DNA from: Rhodobacterales bacterium | GTDB taxonomy: Bacteria; Pseudomonadota; Alphaproteobacteria; Rhodobacterales; Rhodobacteraceae | DNA length: 64,000 bases | Assembly (NCBI GenBank): GCA_002747035.1 | Contig: PDRZ01000021.1 | Location: 1-64,000, forward strand | Direction: 5' to 3' | Part shown: one piece after another, positions 15,983-24,962 of the stretch | Numbering within the stretch: position 1 is the stretch's first letter | Layout: each line of letters opens with the position of its first letter | The notes under the pieces: model-generated | Seen by the model: only the letters and a program-made list of their open reading frames with translations | Database searches by the model: none | What the model was told of the DNA's origin: nothing | Program-made: the position numbers and the translations under genes

Positions 15983-16833
15983 TGAACGGGGAAGATCACG
16001 TTTGTCTGGCCCGTGCCGGAGGAGGGGAAATACTCGGTCACCACTTCGCACCTGGCATCGTATTTGTCCCAACCTAACGCACCATAGAGCATGGCGGTGT
16101 CATGCATCGACCCTTCGCCACAACAGAATTCGGCGTAGTCACCCAGCATCTTGAGAAAGGTGGCGTGATCGCCGTTTTTCCACATCTCAAGAACGTGCAG
16201 ATCCATCTGGCGATTGAATTCGCTGCTGATCGTGAAGGTGCCGTTGTTGGCGGCATAATCCTTGTTCGCCCAGATTTTGTGGGACAAAGACCCCGAGGCG
16301 ACGAGCAGGACCTTTTCGTCCGACGCCTCCACCGCTTCGCGGATGGCTTCGCCGATGATGCGGCTTTCATCATGATCATGCACCGTGGCCCAGGCGGCAA
16401 CCGAGACAACCTTCATATTGTGTTCCCGGCTCATGAACCGCATGGGCACAAGGGTGCCGTATTCCAGTTCAAGGCTGTCCAGATGGTGGCACAGCGTATA
16501 GGCACCCTTGTCCGATGCGATTTTCGCAATCGCATCCCCCATTTCGGGATTGCCTTCATAGGAGTAGGGCAGGTTCTGGATGAATTGCGGGAATTCGTTC
16601 GAGGTGAACAGCCCTTCGAACCGCGCGTTCGCATTAATGTGGAACCCGGCGTTGATCACCCAATGCGTGTCACAGATGATCACAGTGGTCGCGCCAAGCT
16701 CTCTCGCCCTCCGGGCGATCTCGCGGTGGCCGTCGATGGCCGGTTGGCGCTTGCCTTTGATGGGCCCCTCCTGTTCGGACATGAGCAGTGTTGGCACGTG
16801 GGTCATTTTGGCGGCGAGTACGATTTCACCCAT
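15979..16833 (-). CDS. hpaD: 3,4-dihydroxyphenylacetate 2,3-dioxygenase
   Basis: The 284-residue protein is a class III (LigB-type) extradiol dioxygenase. GEIVLAAKMTHVPTLLMSEQ holds an N-terminal metal-site histidine, ATTVIICDTHWVINAGFHIN is the central motif, and SHKIWA follows. It opens the ring of homoprotocatechuate to 5-carboxymethyl-2-hydroxymuconate semialdehyde with Fe(II) or Mn(II). The start at 16833 is set by AGGAGG; a start six codons upstream would lie on that site. It follows hpaE by 14 bases. Confidence 0.92.
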   Translation of the reverse strand: MGEIVLAAKMTHVPTLLMSEQEGPIKGKRQPAIDGHREIARRARELGATTVIICDTHWVINAGFHINANARFEGLFTSNEFPQFIQNLPYSYEGNPEMGDAIAKIASDKGAYTLCHHLDSLELEYGTLVPMRFMSREHNMKVVSVAAWATVHDHDESRIIGEAIREAVEASDEKVLLVASGSLSHKIWANKDYAANNGTFTISSEFNRQMDLHVLEMWKNGDHATFLKMLGDYAEFCCGEGSMHDTAMLYGALGWDKYDARCEVVTEYFPSSGTGQTNVIFPVQ

Positions 16834-16847
16834 TGGTTTTCCTCCTG

Positions 16848-18356
16848 TCAAACGCCCAGGCGCATGATCTTGTGTTGGCCGGTGGCGAAACCGACATGTT
16901 TCTGCTCCATGTAGAATTCGAACGACCAGTCGCCGCCATCACGGCCAATGCCGCTGGCCTTGACGCCGCCAAACGGCGTGGGCAGGTGGCGGACATTTTC
17001 GCTGTTGACCCAGATCATCCCGGCCTCGATCTGATCCGTCACCCGCAGGGCGCGGGTCAGGTCGTTGGTCCAGACATAGCCGGTCAGGCCATAGTCGGTG
17101 TCATTGGCCATCGCGATGGCCTCTTCTTCGGTCGAAAAGGGGATCGAGGTCAGCACGGGGCCAAAAATCTCTTCCCGGGCGATACGCATCGTGTTGTTGG
17201 CGTTGGTGAACAGGGTGGGGCGGATGAAATAGCCCTCGTCACCGACGGTTTCCCCGCCCGCCGCCACGGTTGCACCGTCTTCTCTGGCGATATCGAAATA
17301 AGAGATGACCTTGTTGTAATGCTCTTCACTCACCAGCGGGCCCACTTCGGTTGCCGGATCAAGAGGGTGCCCCACCTTGATGTTGTTCACACGCGCGATC
17401 AGCCGGGCTTCGAACTCTTCCCTGATCGTATCCTGCACCAGCAGGCGCGAGGACGAGGTGCAGCGTTCGCCGTTGATCGAATAGATCATGAAGATCACCG
17501 CATCTAGGGCCCGGTCGATATCGGCATCTTCGAATACGATGACGGGGTTTTTGCCCCCAAGCTCCAGATGCATCCGCTTTAGCGTATCTGCCCCCTGTTT
17601 GGTGATGATGCTGCCGGTGCGGCTTTCACCAACAAAGGCGATTGCCTTGATCGCCGGGTGTTCGGTCAGCCGTTTGCCAGCGTCATGGCCAAAGCCGTTC
17701 ACCGTGTTGAGAACGCCGGGCGGCAGGCCGGCCTCGTGGGCAATCTCAACCAGCAGGCGTGCGGTCAGGGGGCTGTCTTCCGCCGGTTTGTGGACAACCG
17801 TACAGCCCGCCGCCAGCGCCGGGGCGATTTTCCAGGTCGAGAGCATGAAGGGCGTGTTCCACGGCGTGATCACCCCGACCGGACCGATTGGTTTGCGGGT
17901 GGTGATGTTCATCAACGTGGGCGATTGCAGGTGCTGGCCGTCGCGGGCCTGTACCACCTGATCGGCGAAATAGCGGAAATTCTCGGCCCCGCGCAGCGCC
18001 GCCTTGGACATGAACCTCAGGGTCTGGCCGGTATCCCAGCATTCGCACAGGGCAATTTCCTCGGCACGGGCTTCGATCGCCTCGGCGACGTTGATCAGAA
18101 TCTTCTTGCGGTCCAGCGCGGGCATGTCGCGCCAGGCGGGAAAGGCCCGCGCTGCGGCCCGGGCCGCGTCGTCCACATCACTCTCTGTGCCGCGTGCCAC
18201 ATCACAGATCACGGATTTGTCGACGGGCGAGATGGATTGAAACACCCCACCCGCGCCGCCCCGATCCTGCCCCGCGATGCGGTTCTGAATGCCGGTGCTG
18301 CGAAAACGGGCGAGGTAGCCAGAGAGTTTTTCAAGGTTGTCGTTCAGTGCGGACAT
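16848..18356 (-). CDS. hpaE: 5-carboxymethyl-2-hydroxymuconate semialdehyde dehydrogenase
   Basis: The 502-residue aldehyde dehydrogenase has the cofactor loop TPWNTPFMLSTWKIAPALAAG, FVGESRTGS, the general base in LELGGKNP and catalytic Cys in GERCTSSSRLLV. It oxidises the ring-cleavage semialdehyde with NAD+. Length and sequence match HpaE, and position between hpaF and hpaD makes the assignment firm. The gap from hpaF is three bases. Confidence 0.93.
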   Translation of the reverse strand: MSALNDNLEKLSGYLARFRSTGIQNRIAGQDRGGAGGVFQSISPVDKSVICDVARGTESDVDDAARAAARAFPAWRDMPALDRKKILINVAEAIEARAEEIALCECWDTGQTLRFMSKAALRGAENFRYFADQVVQARDGQHLQSPTLMNITTRKPIGPVGVITPWNTPFMLSTWKIAPALAAGCTVVHKPAEDSPLTARLLVEIAHEAGLPPGVLNTVNGFGHDAGKRLTEHPAIKAIAFVGESRTGSIITKQGADTLKRMHLELGGKNPVIVFEDADIDRALDAVIFMIYSINGERCTSSSRLLVQDTIREEFEARLIARVNNIKVGHPLDPATEVGPLVSEEHYNKVISYFDIAREDGATVAAGGETVGDEGYFIRPTLFTNANNTMRIAREEIFGPVLTSIPFSTEEEAIAMANDTDYGLTGYVWTNDLTRALRVTDQIEAGMIWVNSENVRHLPTPFGGVKASGIGRDGGDWSFEFYMEQKHVGFATGQHKIMRLGV

Positions 18357-18359
18357 GGT

Positions 18360-18743
18360 TCAGCTCTCCAGATGGTCGCGAATGGTGCCTGTTTTCGGCG
18401 AAAGGGCGGGGTCGATGTCGCGCATTTCAAGCGACAGCGCGATCGGGTGCCGCGCCATGGCAGGCGCGATAAAATCACGCGCGGCGGCAAAGATACGCGC
18501 TGTGGCGTCCTGTTTCACGTCATCCGGTCGCCCGGCGCGCAACCGGATTGAAATGTCAATGAACCCGTGTTCGGGATTGCCATCGGCAATGGCATAGTGA
18601 TCCACCCGCGTGGCGCGTACCCGAACGCCGGGGAGGGGAAATGCGTCGATACCCACGGCAACGGCGCGGATATGGTCGCACAACCTGCCAATGTCGATAC
18701 GGTCTTCCAGATTGCCCGAATACTCGATGTGAAAATGCGGCAC
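18360..18743 (-). CDS. hpaF: 5-carboxymethyl-2-hydroxymuconate delta-isomerase
   Basis: The 127-residue tautomerase-superfamily protein begins PHFHIEYSGNLEDRIDI, with catalytic Pro as residue 2 (exposed after Met removal). It includes RATRVDHYAIADGNPEHGFIDISIRL, typical of HpaF. It isomerises 5-carboxymethyl-2-hydroxymuconate. The start codon is GTG with an AAGGA site eight bases upstream. It is the first gene of the minus-strand hpa operon. Confidence 0.9.
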   Translation of the reverse strand: MPHFHIEYSGNLEDRIDIGRLCDHIRAVAVGIDAFPLPGVRVRATRVDHYAIADGNPEHGFIDISIRLRAGRPDDVKQDATARIFAAARDFIAPAMARHPIALSLEMRDIDPALSPKTGTIRDHLES

Positions 18744-18771
18744 CGTTTTTCCTTCACATGTTAAGCAATAT

Positions 18772-18801
18772 CATCTAGCGGGTTTTGCGTTGCGCTGTCA
18801 A
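18772..18801 (-). promoter_or_regulatory. Probable promoter of the hpaFEDGH operon
   Basis: On the minus strand TTGACA (18796-18801) and TAGATG (18772-18777) are 18 bp apart. The start would be about 25 bp before the hpaF GTG. No HpaR-like regulator gene lies in the window. Confidence 0.45.
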
Positions 18802-18931
18802 GCGTGTTCGGCGTGCGCTCTCTTACGAAATCGCCCGCGCTCGCCGGGCAGGAGAGGCATGATGCAGACGGTCGCTATGCCTTGCCCGGTCCCCTTCCCG
18901 ATAGATGTGAGGATTGTACGGCGCGCGCGGC

Positions 18932-18960
18932 TTGCATCGTCGCATCTCTGGCGCTATACG
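18932..18960 (+). promoter_or_regulatory. Probable promoter of the rplO block
   Basis: TTGCAT, 17 bp and TATACG lie 98 bp ahead of rplO. It diverges from the hpa promoter within the same 314-bp gap. Confidence 0.6.
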
Positions 18961-19057
18961 CCCCCAGTGGCGCGTTGCGTCACGAGAATCAAAACCAAGA
19001 AACGCCGTGGTTGGCCCGTTACGCTTCGGGGGTCACATCCGGCAAAGGAGAAGCGAT

Positions 19058-19528
19058 ATGAAACTTCATGAATTGCGCGACAACGAAGGTGCCACCAAGA
19101 AACGCAAGCGCGTTGGCCGTGGCCCGGGTTCGGGTATGGGTAAAACCGCCGGTCGCGGTATCAAAGGTCAGAAATCCCGTTCGGGTGTGGCGATCAAGGG
19201 CTACGAAGGTGGCCAGATGCCATTGTACCAACGTCTGCCCAAGCGTGGCTTCAACAAGCCGAACGCCAAGAAATTCGCCGTCATCAACCTGGGCCTGATC
19301 CAGAAATTCGTTGATGCGGGCAAAATCGACGCCAAAGAGGCGCTGACCGAAGACGCGCTGGTCGCCTCGGGTCTGGTGCGTCGCAAACTGGACGGTATCC
19401 GCGTTCTGGCCAAGGGCGAAATCACCGCAAAGCTGAACATCGAAGTCACCGGCGCGTCCAAAGCCGCCGTTGAGGCCGTCGAAAAAGCAGGCGGTTCGTT
19501 GAAAACAGCATCCGCTGCGGCCGAATAA
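19058..19528 (+). CDS. rplO: 50S ribosomal protein L15
   Basis: The 156-residue protein begins [40 protein letters not shown], the glycine/lysine-rich L15 arm, and ends with an Ala-rich tail. It is a late 50S assembly protein. AAAGGAG at 19044-19050 fixes the start over longer readings. In the canonical layout it directly follows rpmD; here it begins a new transcript with secY and adk. Confidence 0.97.
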   Translation: MKLHELRDNEGATKKRKRVGRGPGSGMGKTAGRGIKGQKSRSGVAIKGYEGGQMPLYQRLPKRGFNKPNAKKFAVINLGLIQKFVDAGKIDAKEALTEDALVASGLVRRKLDGIRVLAKGEITAKLNIEVTGASKAAVEAVEKAGGSLKTASAAAE

Positions 19529-19637
19529 GAGGTTGTCGGGGGCGTCCGCGCCCCTTACATAACCCTCACGTTTTCCAAGAGCGCCGCCGAAGCTGGAGAA
19601 CAGCCTGGGCGGCGTTCTCACATGAAAGAGACCCCGC

Positions 19638-20999
19638 ATGGTATCTGCCGCAGAACAAATGGCCGCCAACACGTCTTGGGCCGCCCTTGGAAAAGCCACC
19701 GACCTTCGCAATCGCATCCTGTTCACTCTGGGCCTGCTGATCGTCTATCGCCTTGGCACCTTTATCCCGGTGCCCGGGATCGACGGTGTGGCGCTACGCC
19801 AGTTCATGGAAGACGCGGGGCAGGGGATCGGCGGGATCCTGACCATGTTCACCGGCGGCGCGCTGGGCCGTATGGGGATCTTTGCGCTGGGCATCATGCC
19901 CTATATTTCGGCCTCGATTATTGTTCAGCTTCTGGGCTCCATGGTGCCCGCACTTGAACAGATCAAGAAAGAGGGCGAACAGGGCCGCAAGAAATTGAAC
20001 CAGTATACACGGTATGGCACCGTGGCACTGGCAACCTTGCAGGCCTATGGGCTCGCCGTCAGCCTTGAGGCGGGCGACCTTGTCACCGATCCGGGCATGT
20101 TCTTTCGCATTTCTTGTCTGATCACCCTTGTCGGGGGCACCATGTTCCTGATGTGGCTGGGCGAACAGATCACCGCGCGCGGAATCGGCAACGGCATTTC
20201 ACTGATCATCTTTGTTGGCATCATTGCCGAAGTACCCGCCGCCATGGCGCAGTTCTTCAGCCAGGGCCGCAGTGGCGCAATTAGCCCGGCGGTGATCATC
20301 GGCGTGATTGTCATGGTCGTGGCCACCATCGCCTTTGTTGTGTTCATGGAACGCGCCCTTCGCAAGATTCACATCCAATACCCGCGTATGCAAAAGGGTA
20401 TGAAAATGTATGACCGTGGTGCCAGCCACCTGCCGGTCAAGGTCAACCCCGCGGGCGTGATCCCGGCGATTTTTGCCAGTTCGCTGTTGCTGTTGCCCAC
20501 CACGATCAGCACGTTCAGTGGCAATACAACGAACCCGTTCATGTCCTGGATGCTGGCCTATTTCGGGCCGGGTCAGCCGCTTTACCTGTTGTTCTTCGTG
20601 CTGATGATCGTGTTCTTTGCCTATTTCTATACGTTCAACGTCAGCTTCAAACCCGATGAGGTGGCCGAGAACCTGCAAAAACAGACCGGGTTCGTCCCCG
20701 GCATCCGCCCGGGCAAGAAAACCGCCGAATATCTGGAATTTGTTGTCAACCGCGTTCTGGTGCTTGGGTCGGCCTACCTTGCGGCAGTTTGTCTCCTCCC
20801 GGAAATTCTGCGTAGCCAGTTGGCGATTCCGTTCTACTTTGGCGGGACATCCGTGTTGATTGTTGTTTCTGTGACGATGGACACAATCCAACAGGTACAG
20901 TCGCACCTTCTGGCCCACCAATATGAAGGGCTGATCGAGAAATCACAGCTTTCGGGCAAGGGGCGCAAACGCAAACGCAAAGGACCCGCTCGTCGATGA
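19638..20999 (+). CDS. secY: Protein translocase subunit SecY
   Basis: The 453-residue protein has ten membrane spans. The first follows [29 protein letters not shown]. The plug region, [16 protein letters not shown] and [24 protein letters not shown] are all characteristic. It forms the SecYEG channel in the inner membrane. It ends in an unusually basic tail, [13 protein letters not shown]. The 109-bp leader contains a GCCGCC/GGCGGC hairpin; TTGTCG-N17-TACATA at about 19532 could give it an extra promoter. It overlaps adk by four bases. Confidence 0.97.
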   Translation: MVSAAEQMAANTSWAALGKATDLRNRILFTLGLLIVYRLGTFIPVPGIDGVALRQFMEDAGQGIGGILTMFTGGALGRMGIFALGIMPYISASIIVQLLGSMVPALEQIKKEGEQGRKKLNQYTRYGTVALATLQAYGLAVSLEAGDLVTDPGMFFRISCLITLVGGTMFLMWLGEQITARGIGNGISLIIFVGIIAEVPAAMAQFFSQGRSGAISPAVIIGVIVMVVATIAFVVFMERALRKIHIQYPRMQKGMKMYDRGASHLPVKVNPAGVIPAIFASSLLLLPTTISTFSGNTTNPFMSWMLAYFGPGQPLYLLFFVLMIVFFAYFYTFNVSFKPDEVAENLQKQTGFVPGIRPGKKTAEYLEFVVNRVLVLGSAYLAAVCLLPEILRSQLAIPFYFGGTSVLIVVSVTMDTIQQVQSHLLAHQYEGLIEKSQLSGKGRKRKRKGPARR

Positions 21000-21571
21000 A
21001 CATCATTCTTCTTGGACCGCCCGGCGCTGGCAAGGGCACTCAGGCCGGCCATCTGGTTGACACTCGTGACATGATCCAGCTTTCGACCGGCGACATGCTG
21101 CGCGAAGCCAAAAGTTCGGGCACCGAGATGGGCAAGAAAGTTGCCGCTATCATGGACCGGGGCGAATTGGTGACCGACGAGATCGTGATCGGGCTGATCC
21201 GGGAAAAGCTGGAAGGCGACAAGAAGGGCGGGTTCATCTTTGACGGTTTCCCGCGCACGCTGGCCCAGGCCGACGCGTTGGCCGAGTTGTTGGAGGATTG
21301 CGGCGAAACGCTGGACAAGGTGATCGAGCTTCAGGTGAATGACGAAGTTCTGGTGGACCGCATCGTCAACCGCGCCAAGGAATCCGTCGCTGCTGGTGGT
21401 GCCGCGCGGGCCGATGACAACGCGGAAAGCCTCAAGGTCCGTCTGATGGAATATTACAAGAAAACCTCGCCGCTGATCGGGTATTACTATGCCAAGGGTC
21501 AGCTTGAGGGTGTCGACGGCCTTGGCGAAATCGCCCAGGTCCAGGCGGACATCGCCAGGGTATTGGGGTAA
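20996..21571 (+). CDS. adk: Adenylate kinase (short-LID form)
   Basis: The 191-residue protein starts [19 protein letters not shown] with the P-loop at residues 7-14 and has the AMP-binding [14 protein letters not shown]. It converts ATP and AMP to two ADP. After the DRIVNRAKE helix the usual 30-residue zinc or His/Arg LID domain is missing. A short [18 protein letters not shown] replaces it, so this is the small variant. ATGA overlap with secY suggests coupling. Confidence 0.95.
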   Translation: MNIILLGPPGAGKGTQAGHLVDTRDMIQLSTGDMLREAKSSGTEMGKKVAAIMDRGELVTDEIVIGLIREKLEGDKKGGFIFDGFPRTLAQADALAELLEDCGETLDKVIELQVNDEVLVDRIVNRAKESVAAGGAARADDNAESLKVRLMEYYKKTSPLIGYYYAKGQLEGVDGLGEIAQVQADIARVLG

Positions 21572-21596
21572 TACACCCGGTTCAGAATTGAAGAGG

Positions 21597-21630
21597 CGGC
21601 GAGTTGGGAGACCACTCGCCGTTTTTGTTT
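21597..21630 (+). terminator. Intrinsic terminator after adk
   Basis: CGGCGAGT pairs perfectly with ACTCGCCG around a nine-base loop, followed by TTTTTGTTTG. Beyond it, 21631-21861 contains no gene I can support. Confidence 0.88.
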
Positions 21631-21861
21631 GAAGACGCGGGGCAATGGGCGCGCCACTTGGTTCATTGGGTTTGATTGCGGGTCTGTGACCCTTTTGGGG
21701 CTTTTCCGCTCTGGCCGGGTCTGCCTCCTCGCGCGCCGATCACGTGGCCGGGGTGTGATCTCAAGGTCGATATTTGTCATGACAGCGCGGCCAGACGAAG
21801 AATGCAGCACCATGAAACGCGACGCGAAGTCTGTGAAATGCTCTGGCCCGGCTTAGCCCTC

Positions 21862-21890
21862 TTGACCCCTTCGGCAAATGCCTCTACTCA
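21862..21890 (+). promoter_or_regulatory. Possible promoter of the rpsM (alpha) block
   Basis: TTGACC, 17 bp and TACTCA lie about 155 bp before rpsM. The leader then holds an imperfect hairpin (21964-21987, GCCCGA/TCGGGC with an inner GCG/CGC). The -10 is weaker than in the other blocks. Confidence 0.45.
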
Positions 21891-22045
21891 GCACCATCTT
21901 GTAAGAGAACCGATTCCCGCGGGGTCGCACCCCAAGGGAAACATTACCTCGAATTCAGCTGCGGCCCGAAGCGAATGCGCCTCGGGCTTACGTTGTGAAA
22001 AAAGGGTCCGGCACTACGGACTCGCAACGAAAAGGAAAGTGACAC

Positions 22046-22414
22046 GTGGCACGTATCGCCGGCGTAAACATCCCGACCCATAAACGGGTCCCGATCGCCC
22101 TGACTTATATCACCGGAATTGGCAACACTTCGGCCAAAGCCATCTGCGAAGCCGTAGGCATTGACGCGGCCCGCCGTGTAAACGAGCTGTCGGACGCCGA
22201 AGTGTTGGCGGTTCGCGAACATATCGACGCCAACTATAGCGTCGAAGGTGATCTGCGCCGTGAAGTGCAGATGAACATCAAGCGCCTGATGGACCTTGGC
22301 TGCTATCGCGGTCTGCGCCATCGCCGCAACCTTCCCGTTCGCGGTCAGCGGACCCACACCAACGCTCGTACCCGCAAAGGCCCCGCAAAGGCCATTGCCG
22401 GTAAGAAGAAATAA
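22046..22414 (+). CDS. rpsM: 30S ribosomal protein S13
   Basis: The 122-residue protein reads [34 protein letters not shown] with the helix-two-turn-helix and the C-terminal [24 protein letters not shown] tail that touches P-site tRNA. The start is GTG, supported by AAAGGAAAG upstream and the absence of a nearer ATG. It opens the alpha block. Confidence 0.97.
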   Translation: MARIAGVNIPTHKRVPIALTYITGIGNTSAKAICEAVGIDAARRVNELSDAEVLAVREHIDANYSVEGDLRREVQMNIKRLMDLGCYRGLRHRRNLPVRGQRTHTNARTRKGPAKAIAGKKK

Positions 22415-22429
22415 GGGAGGGCTGCACCA

Positions 22430-22822
22430 ATGGCACGTGATACCCGTCGTGGGGGCAAGAAAAAGGTCTCCAAGAATATCGCATCGGGCGTGGCCCATGT
22501 GAATTCGTCGTTCAACAACACCAAGATCCTGATTTCGGACGTTCAGGGCAACGCGATCTCGTGGTCGTCGGCTGGCACCATGGGTTTCAAGGGGTCGCGC
22601 AAGTCGACTCCTTATGCGGCCCAGATGGCTGCCGAAGACGCGGGCAAAAAGGCCCAGGATCACGGCGTGAAAACTCTGGAAGTCGAAGTTCAGGGCCCCG
22701 GTTCGGGCCGTGAATCGGCTCTGCGCGCGCTGGCCGCCATTGGGTTCAACATCACCTCGATCCGTGATGTGACCCCGATCGCGCATAACGGCTGCCGCCC
22801 GCCGAAACGTCGCCGGGTCTAA
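22430..22822 (+). CDS. rpsK: 30S ribosomal protein S11
   Basis: The 130-residue protein contains [22 protein letters not shown] and the C-terminal S11 signature [17 protein letters not shown]. It lies on the platform near the mRNA exit. GGGAGG precedes the start, 15 bases after rpsM. Confidence 0.98.
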   Translation: MARDTRRGGKKKVSKNIASGVAHVNSSFNNTKILISDVQGNAISWSSAGTMGFKGSRKSTPYAAQMAAEDAGKKAQDHGVKTLEVEVQGPGSGRESALRALAAIGFNITSIRDVTPIAHNGCRPPKRRRV

Positions 22823-22935
22823 CTCTGTAACACCCATTGGGGCCCTGCCATATGCACGGCCCCATTCCGTCATTTTAAACCTCGGGCGTTTTCGGCCTTT
22901 CGGACATGGGGCCGGGAACAGGAATGGAGGGACGC

Positions 22936-23952
22936 ATGATCCACAAAAACTGGGCAGAACTGATCAAACCCACGCAGCTTGACGTAAAACCGGGCAATGA
23001 CCCGACCCGTCAGGCCACCGTGGTGGCAGAGCCGCTGGAACGCGGTTTCGGCCTGACCTTGGGCAACGCCCTGCGTCGCGTGTTGATGAGCTCGCTGCAA
23101 GGCGCGGCCATCACCAGCGTTCAGATCGACAACGTTCTGCATGAATTCTCCAGCGTTGCCGGTGTGCGCGAAGACGTCACCGACATTATCCTGAATCTCA
23201 AAGGGGTTTCGGTGCGCATGGAAGTGGAAGGCCCCAAGCGCCTTTCGATCAACGCCAAGGGTCCCGGGGTTGTCACCGCCGGCGACATCAGCGACAGCGC
23301 CGGGATCGAGATACTGAACCGCGAACATGTGATCTGTCACCTAGACGATGGGGCCGATCTTTATGTTGAACTGACCGTCAACACGGGCAAAGGCTATGTT
23401 TCGGCAGACAAGAACAAGCCGGAAGATGCGCCCATCGGTCTGATCCCGATCGACGCGATCTATTCGCCGGTCAAACGCGTGTCCTATGACGTGCAGCCGA
23501 CCCGTGAAGGTCAGGTTCTGGATTATGACAAGCTGACCATGAAAATCGACACCGATGGATCGATCACCCCGGACGACGCCGTGGCCTTTGCCGCGCGTAT
23601 TCTCCAGGATCAGCTGTCGATCTTCGTGAACTTTGACGAGCCGGAAGCGGCAGGTCGTCAGGAAGAAGACGATGGTCTGGAATTCAACCCGCTGCTTCTC
23701 AAGAAAGTGGACGAGTTGGAACTGTCGGTCCGTTCGGCCAACTGCCTCAAGAACGACAACATCGTTTATATCGGCGATCTGATCCAGAAAACCGAAGCAG
23801 AAATGCTGCGTACGCCGAATTTCGGTCGCAAATCCTTGAATGAAATCAAGGAAGTGCTGTCGGGTATGGGTCTGCACCTCGGCATGGATGTCGAGGATTG
23901 GCCGCCCGATAACATCGAAGACCTGGCCAAGAAATTCGAAGACGCGTTCTAA
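22936..23952 (+). CDS. rpoA: RNA polymerase alpha subunit
   Basis: The 338-residue protein has the assembly domain ([31 protein letters not shown]) to about residue 230. A linker follows, then the C-terminal domain with [23 protein letters not shown] and [17 protein letters not shown] that binds UP elements and activators. The ATG at 22936 follows GGAGG and gives the normal N-terminus [14 protein letters not shown]. Confidence 0.98.
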   Translation: MIHKNWAELIKPTQLDVKPGNDPTRQATVVAEPLERGFGLTLGNALRRVLMSSLQGAAITSVQIDNVLHEFSSVAGVREDVTDIILNLKGVSVRMEVEGPKRLSINAKGPGVVTAGDISDSAGIEILNREHVICHLDDGADLYVELTVNTGKGYVSADKNKPEDAPIGLIPIDAIYSPVKRVSYDVQPTREGQVLDYDKLTMKIDTDGSITPDDAVAFAARILQDQLSIFVNFDEPEAAGRQEEDDGLEFNPLLLKKVDELELSVRSANCLKNDNIVYIGDLIQKTEAEMLRTPNFGRKSLNEIKEVLSGMGLHLGMDVEDWPPDNIEDLAKKFEDAF

Positions 23953-23966
23953 GCGGTGCGTTTTCA

Positions 23967-23990
23967 CGGGACAGGTTCCGGCCTGTCCCG
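23967..23990 (+). promoter_or_regulatory. Intercistronic hairpin between rpoA and rplQ
   Basis: A perfect 9-bp stem CGGGACAGG/CCTGTCCCG with a TTCCGG loop follows the rpoA stop without a T-run. It may stabilise the rpoA message end or act as a processing signal. Confidence 0.5.
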
Positions 23991-24099
23991 CCAAATGCCC
24001 GGATCAGCCGGGGACAAACTGGGCAGATGCCCCAAGGAGAGTGGCCCGCCACGCATGGGTCGCCAGACAAAGCAAAATACGTGAATAAGGATTGAAATC

Positions 24100-24519
24100 A
24101 TGCGTCACGCAAAAGGCTATCGCCGCCTCAACCGTACCCACGAACACCGCAAGGCGCTGTTCTCGAATATGGCCGGCTCGTTGATCGAGCACGAGCAGAT
24201 CAAAACCACCCTGCCCAAGGCCAAGGAACTGCGTCCGATCATTGAAAAACTGGTCACGCTGGGCAAGCGCGGCGACCTGCACGCCCGTCGTCAGGCGGCT
24301 GCACAGTTGAAACAAGACAAAGATGTTGCCAAGCTGTTCGAAGTTCTGGGTCCGCGCTACAAGGACCGTCAGGGCGGTTATATCCGCATCCTGAAGGCCG
24401 GTTTCCGTTATGGTGACATGGCCCCGATGGCGATCATCGAATTTGTTGACCGCGACGTTGACGCAAAAGGCGCGGCTGACAAGGCCCGTTTGGCAGCGGA
24501 AGAAGCTGCCGAAGAGTAA
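24100..24519 (+). CDS. rplQ: 50S ribosomal protein L17
   Basis: The 139-residue protein begins [44 protein letters not shown], the L17 signature, and ends with an acidic/alanine tail after the family core. It sits near the tunnel exit. It is the last gene of the alpha block, 147 bases after rpoA, and is closed by a strong terminator. Confidence 0.97.
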   Translation: MRHAKGYRRLNRTHEHRKALFSNMAGSLIEHEQIKTTLPKAKELRPIIEKLVTLGKRGDLHARRQAAAQLKQDKDVAKLFEVLGPRYKDRQGGYIRILKAGFRYGDMAPMAIIEFVDRDVDAKGAADKARLAAEEAAEE

Positions 24520-24541
24520 TCTTTGCGTCCTCAACGAACAG

Positions 24542-24576
24542 AAGGCCCTGCCGAAATCCGGCGGGGCCTTTTTTTT
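24542..24576 (+). terminator. Intrinsic terminator after rplQ
   Basis: AAGGCCCTGCCG pairs with CGGCGGGGCCTT around a short AAATC loop and runs into eight T residues. It ends the ribosomal supercluster. Confidence 0.93.
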
Positions 24577-24594
24577 GCGGTGTCTTCGCCTCGT

Positions 24595-24643
24595 GAAGCG
24601 TTTCCAGCTATTGTTGTGATCCAACAATAGCTGGAAACGCTTC
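24595..24643. mobile_element. A-type palindromic element, intact 49-bp hairpin
   Basis: Arms of 22 bp (24595-24616 and 24622-24643) are perfectly complementary around a TGATC loop. They carry the AAGCGTTTCC terminus shared by the family. Flanking dinucleotides are TG and CA rather than TA. It follows the rplQ terminator and lies 27 bp from the truncated end of a DCC-family gene. Confidence 0.8.
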
Positions 24644-24670
24644 AATCTTGTATGCGGCGCTCCGGTGCCA

Positions 24671-24832
24671 TCAAACCGCGCACCTTGCGCCGCAGGTGGC
24701 GGCGAAATCCGTTTGGGTCAGGCCGTCACAGGCGACAGGCAAACCCGCCTCATCCGAATAGTGGCACCTCTTGGGCTTACAGATCGGGCAGTCACCGTTG
24801 TAAAGCGCACGCGTTCGGGGGTGCTCGGTCAT
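24671..24832 (-). pseudogene. Truncated DCC-family (DUF393) thiol-disulfide oxidoreductase
   Basis: The 53-codon frame begins TEHPRTRALYNGDCPIC. The NGDCPxC motif followed by the KPKRCHYSDEAGLPV stretch is the N-terminal signature of DCC proteins, normally about 110-140 residues. The frame stops at CGARCAV, where homologues continue with the helical second half. The missing part would run toward the palindromic element at 24595-24643, so the gene may have been shortened by an event there. A functional mini-protein is unlikely. Confidence 0.6.
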
Positions 24833-24962
24833 CTCAACGCCCTCCCGTGCCTTGAAGTCAGGTCCGACAGGCCCGGTTTCACAATGGCATTTGGTCACAG
24901 GTTCGCTTGCAATCCCCGGCGCGGCTCCGCATATCTTGGGAACTGGTTCAAGGAGATATGCC

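Noticed and set aside
22906-22936. Earlier rpoA start ([10 protein letters not shown]...)
   Set aside because: It would place the ribosome site GGAGG inside the gene; the ATG at 22936 matches the universal alpha N-terminus.
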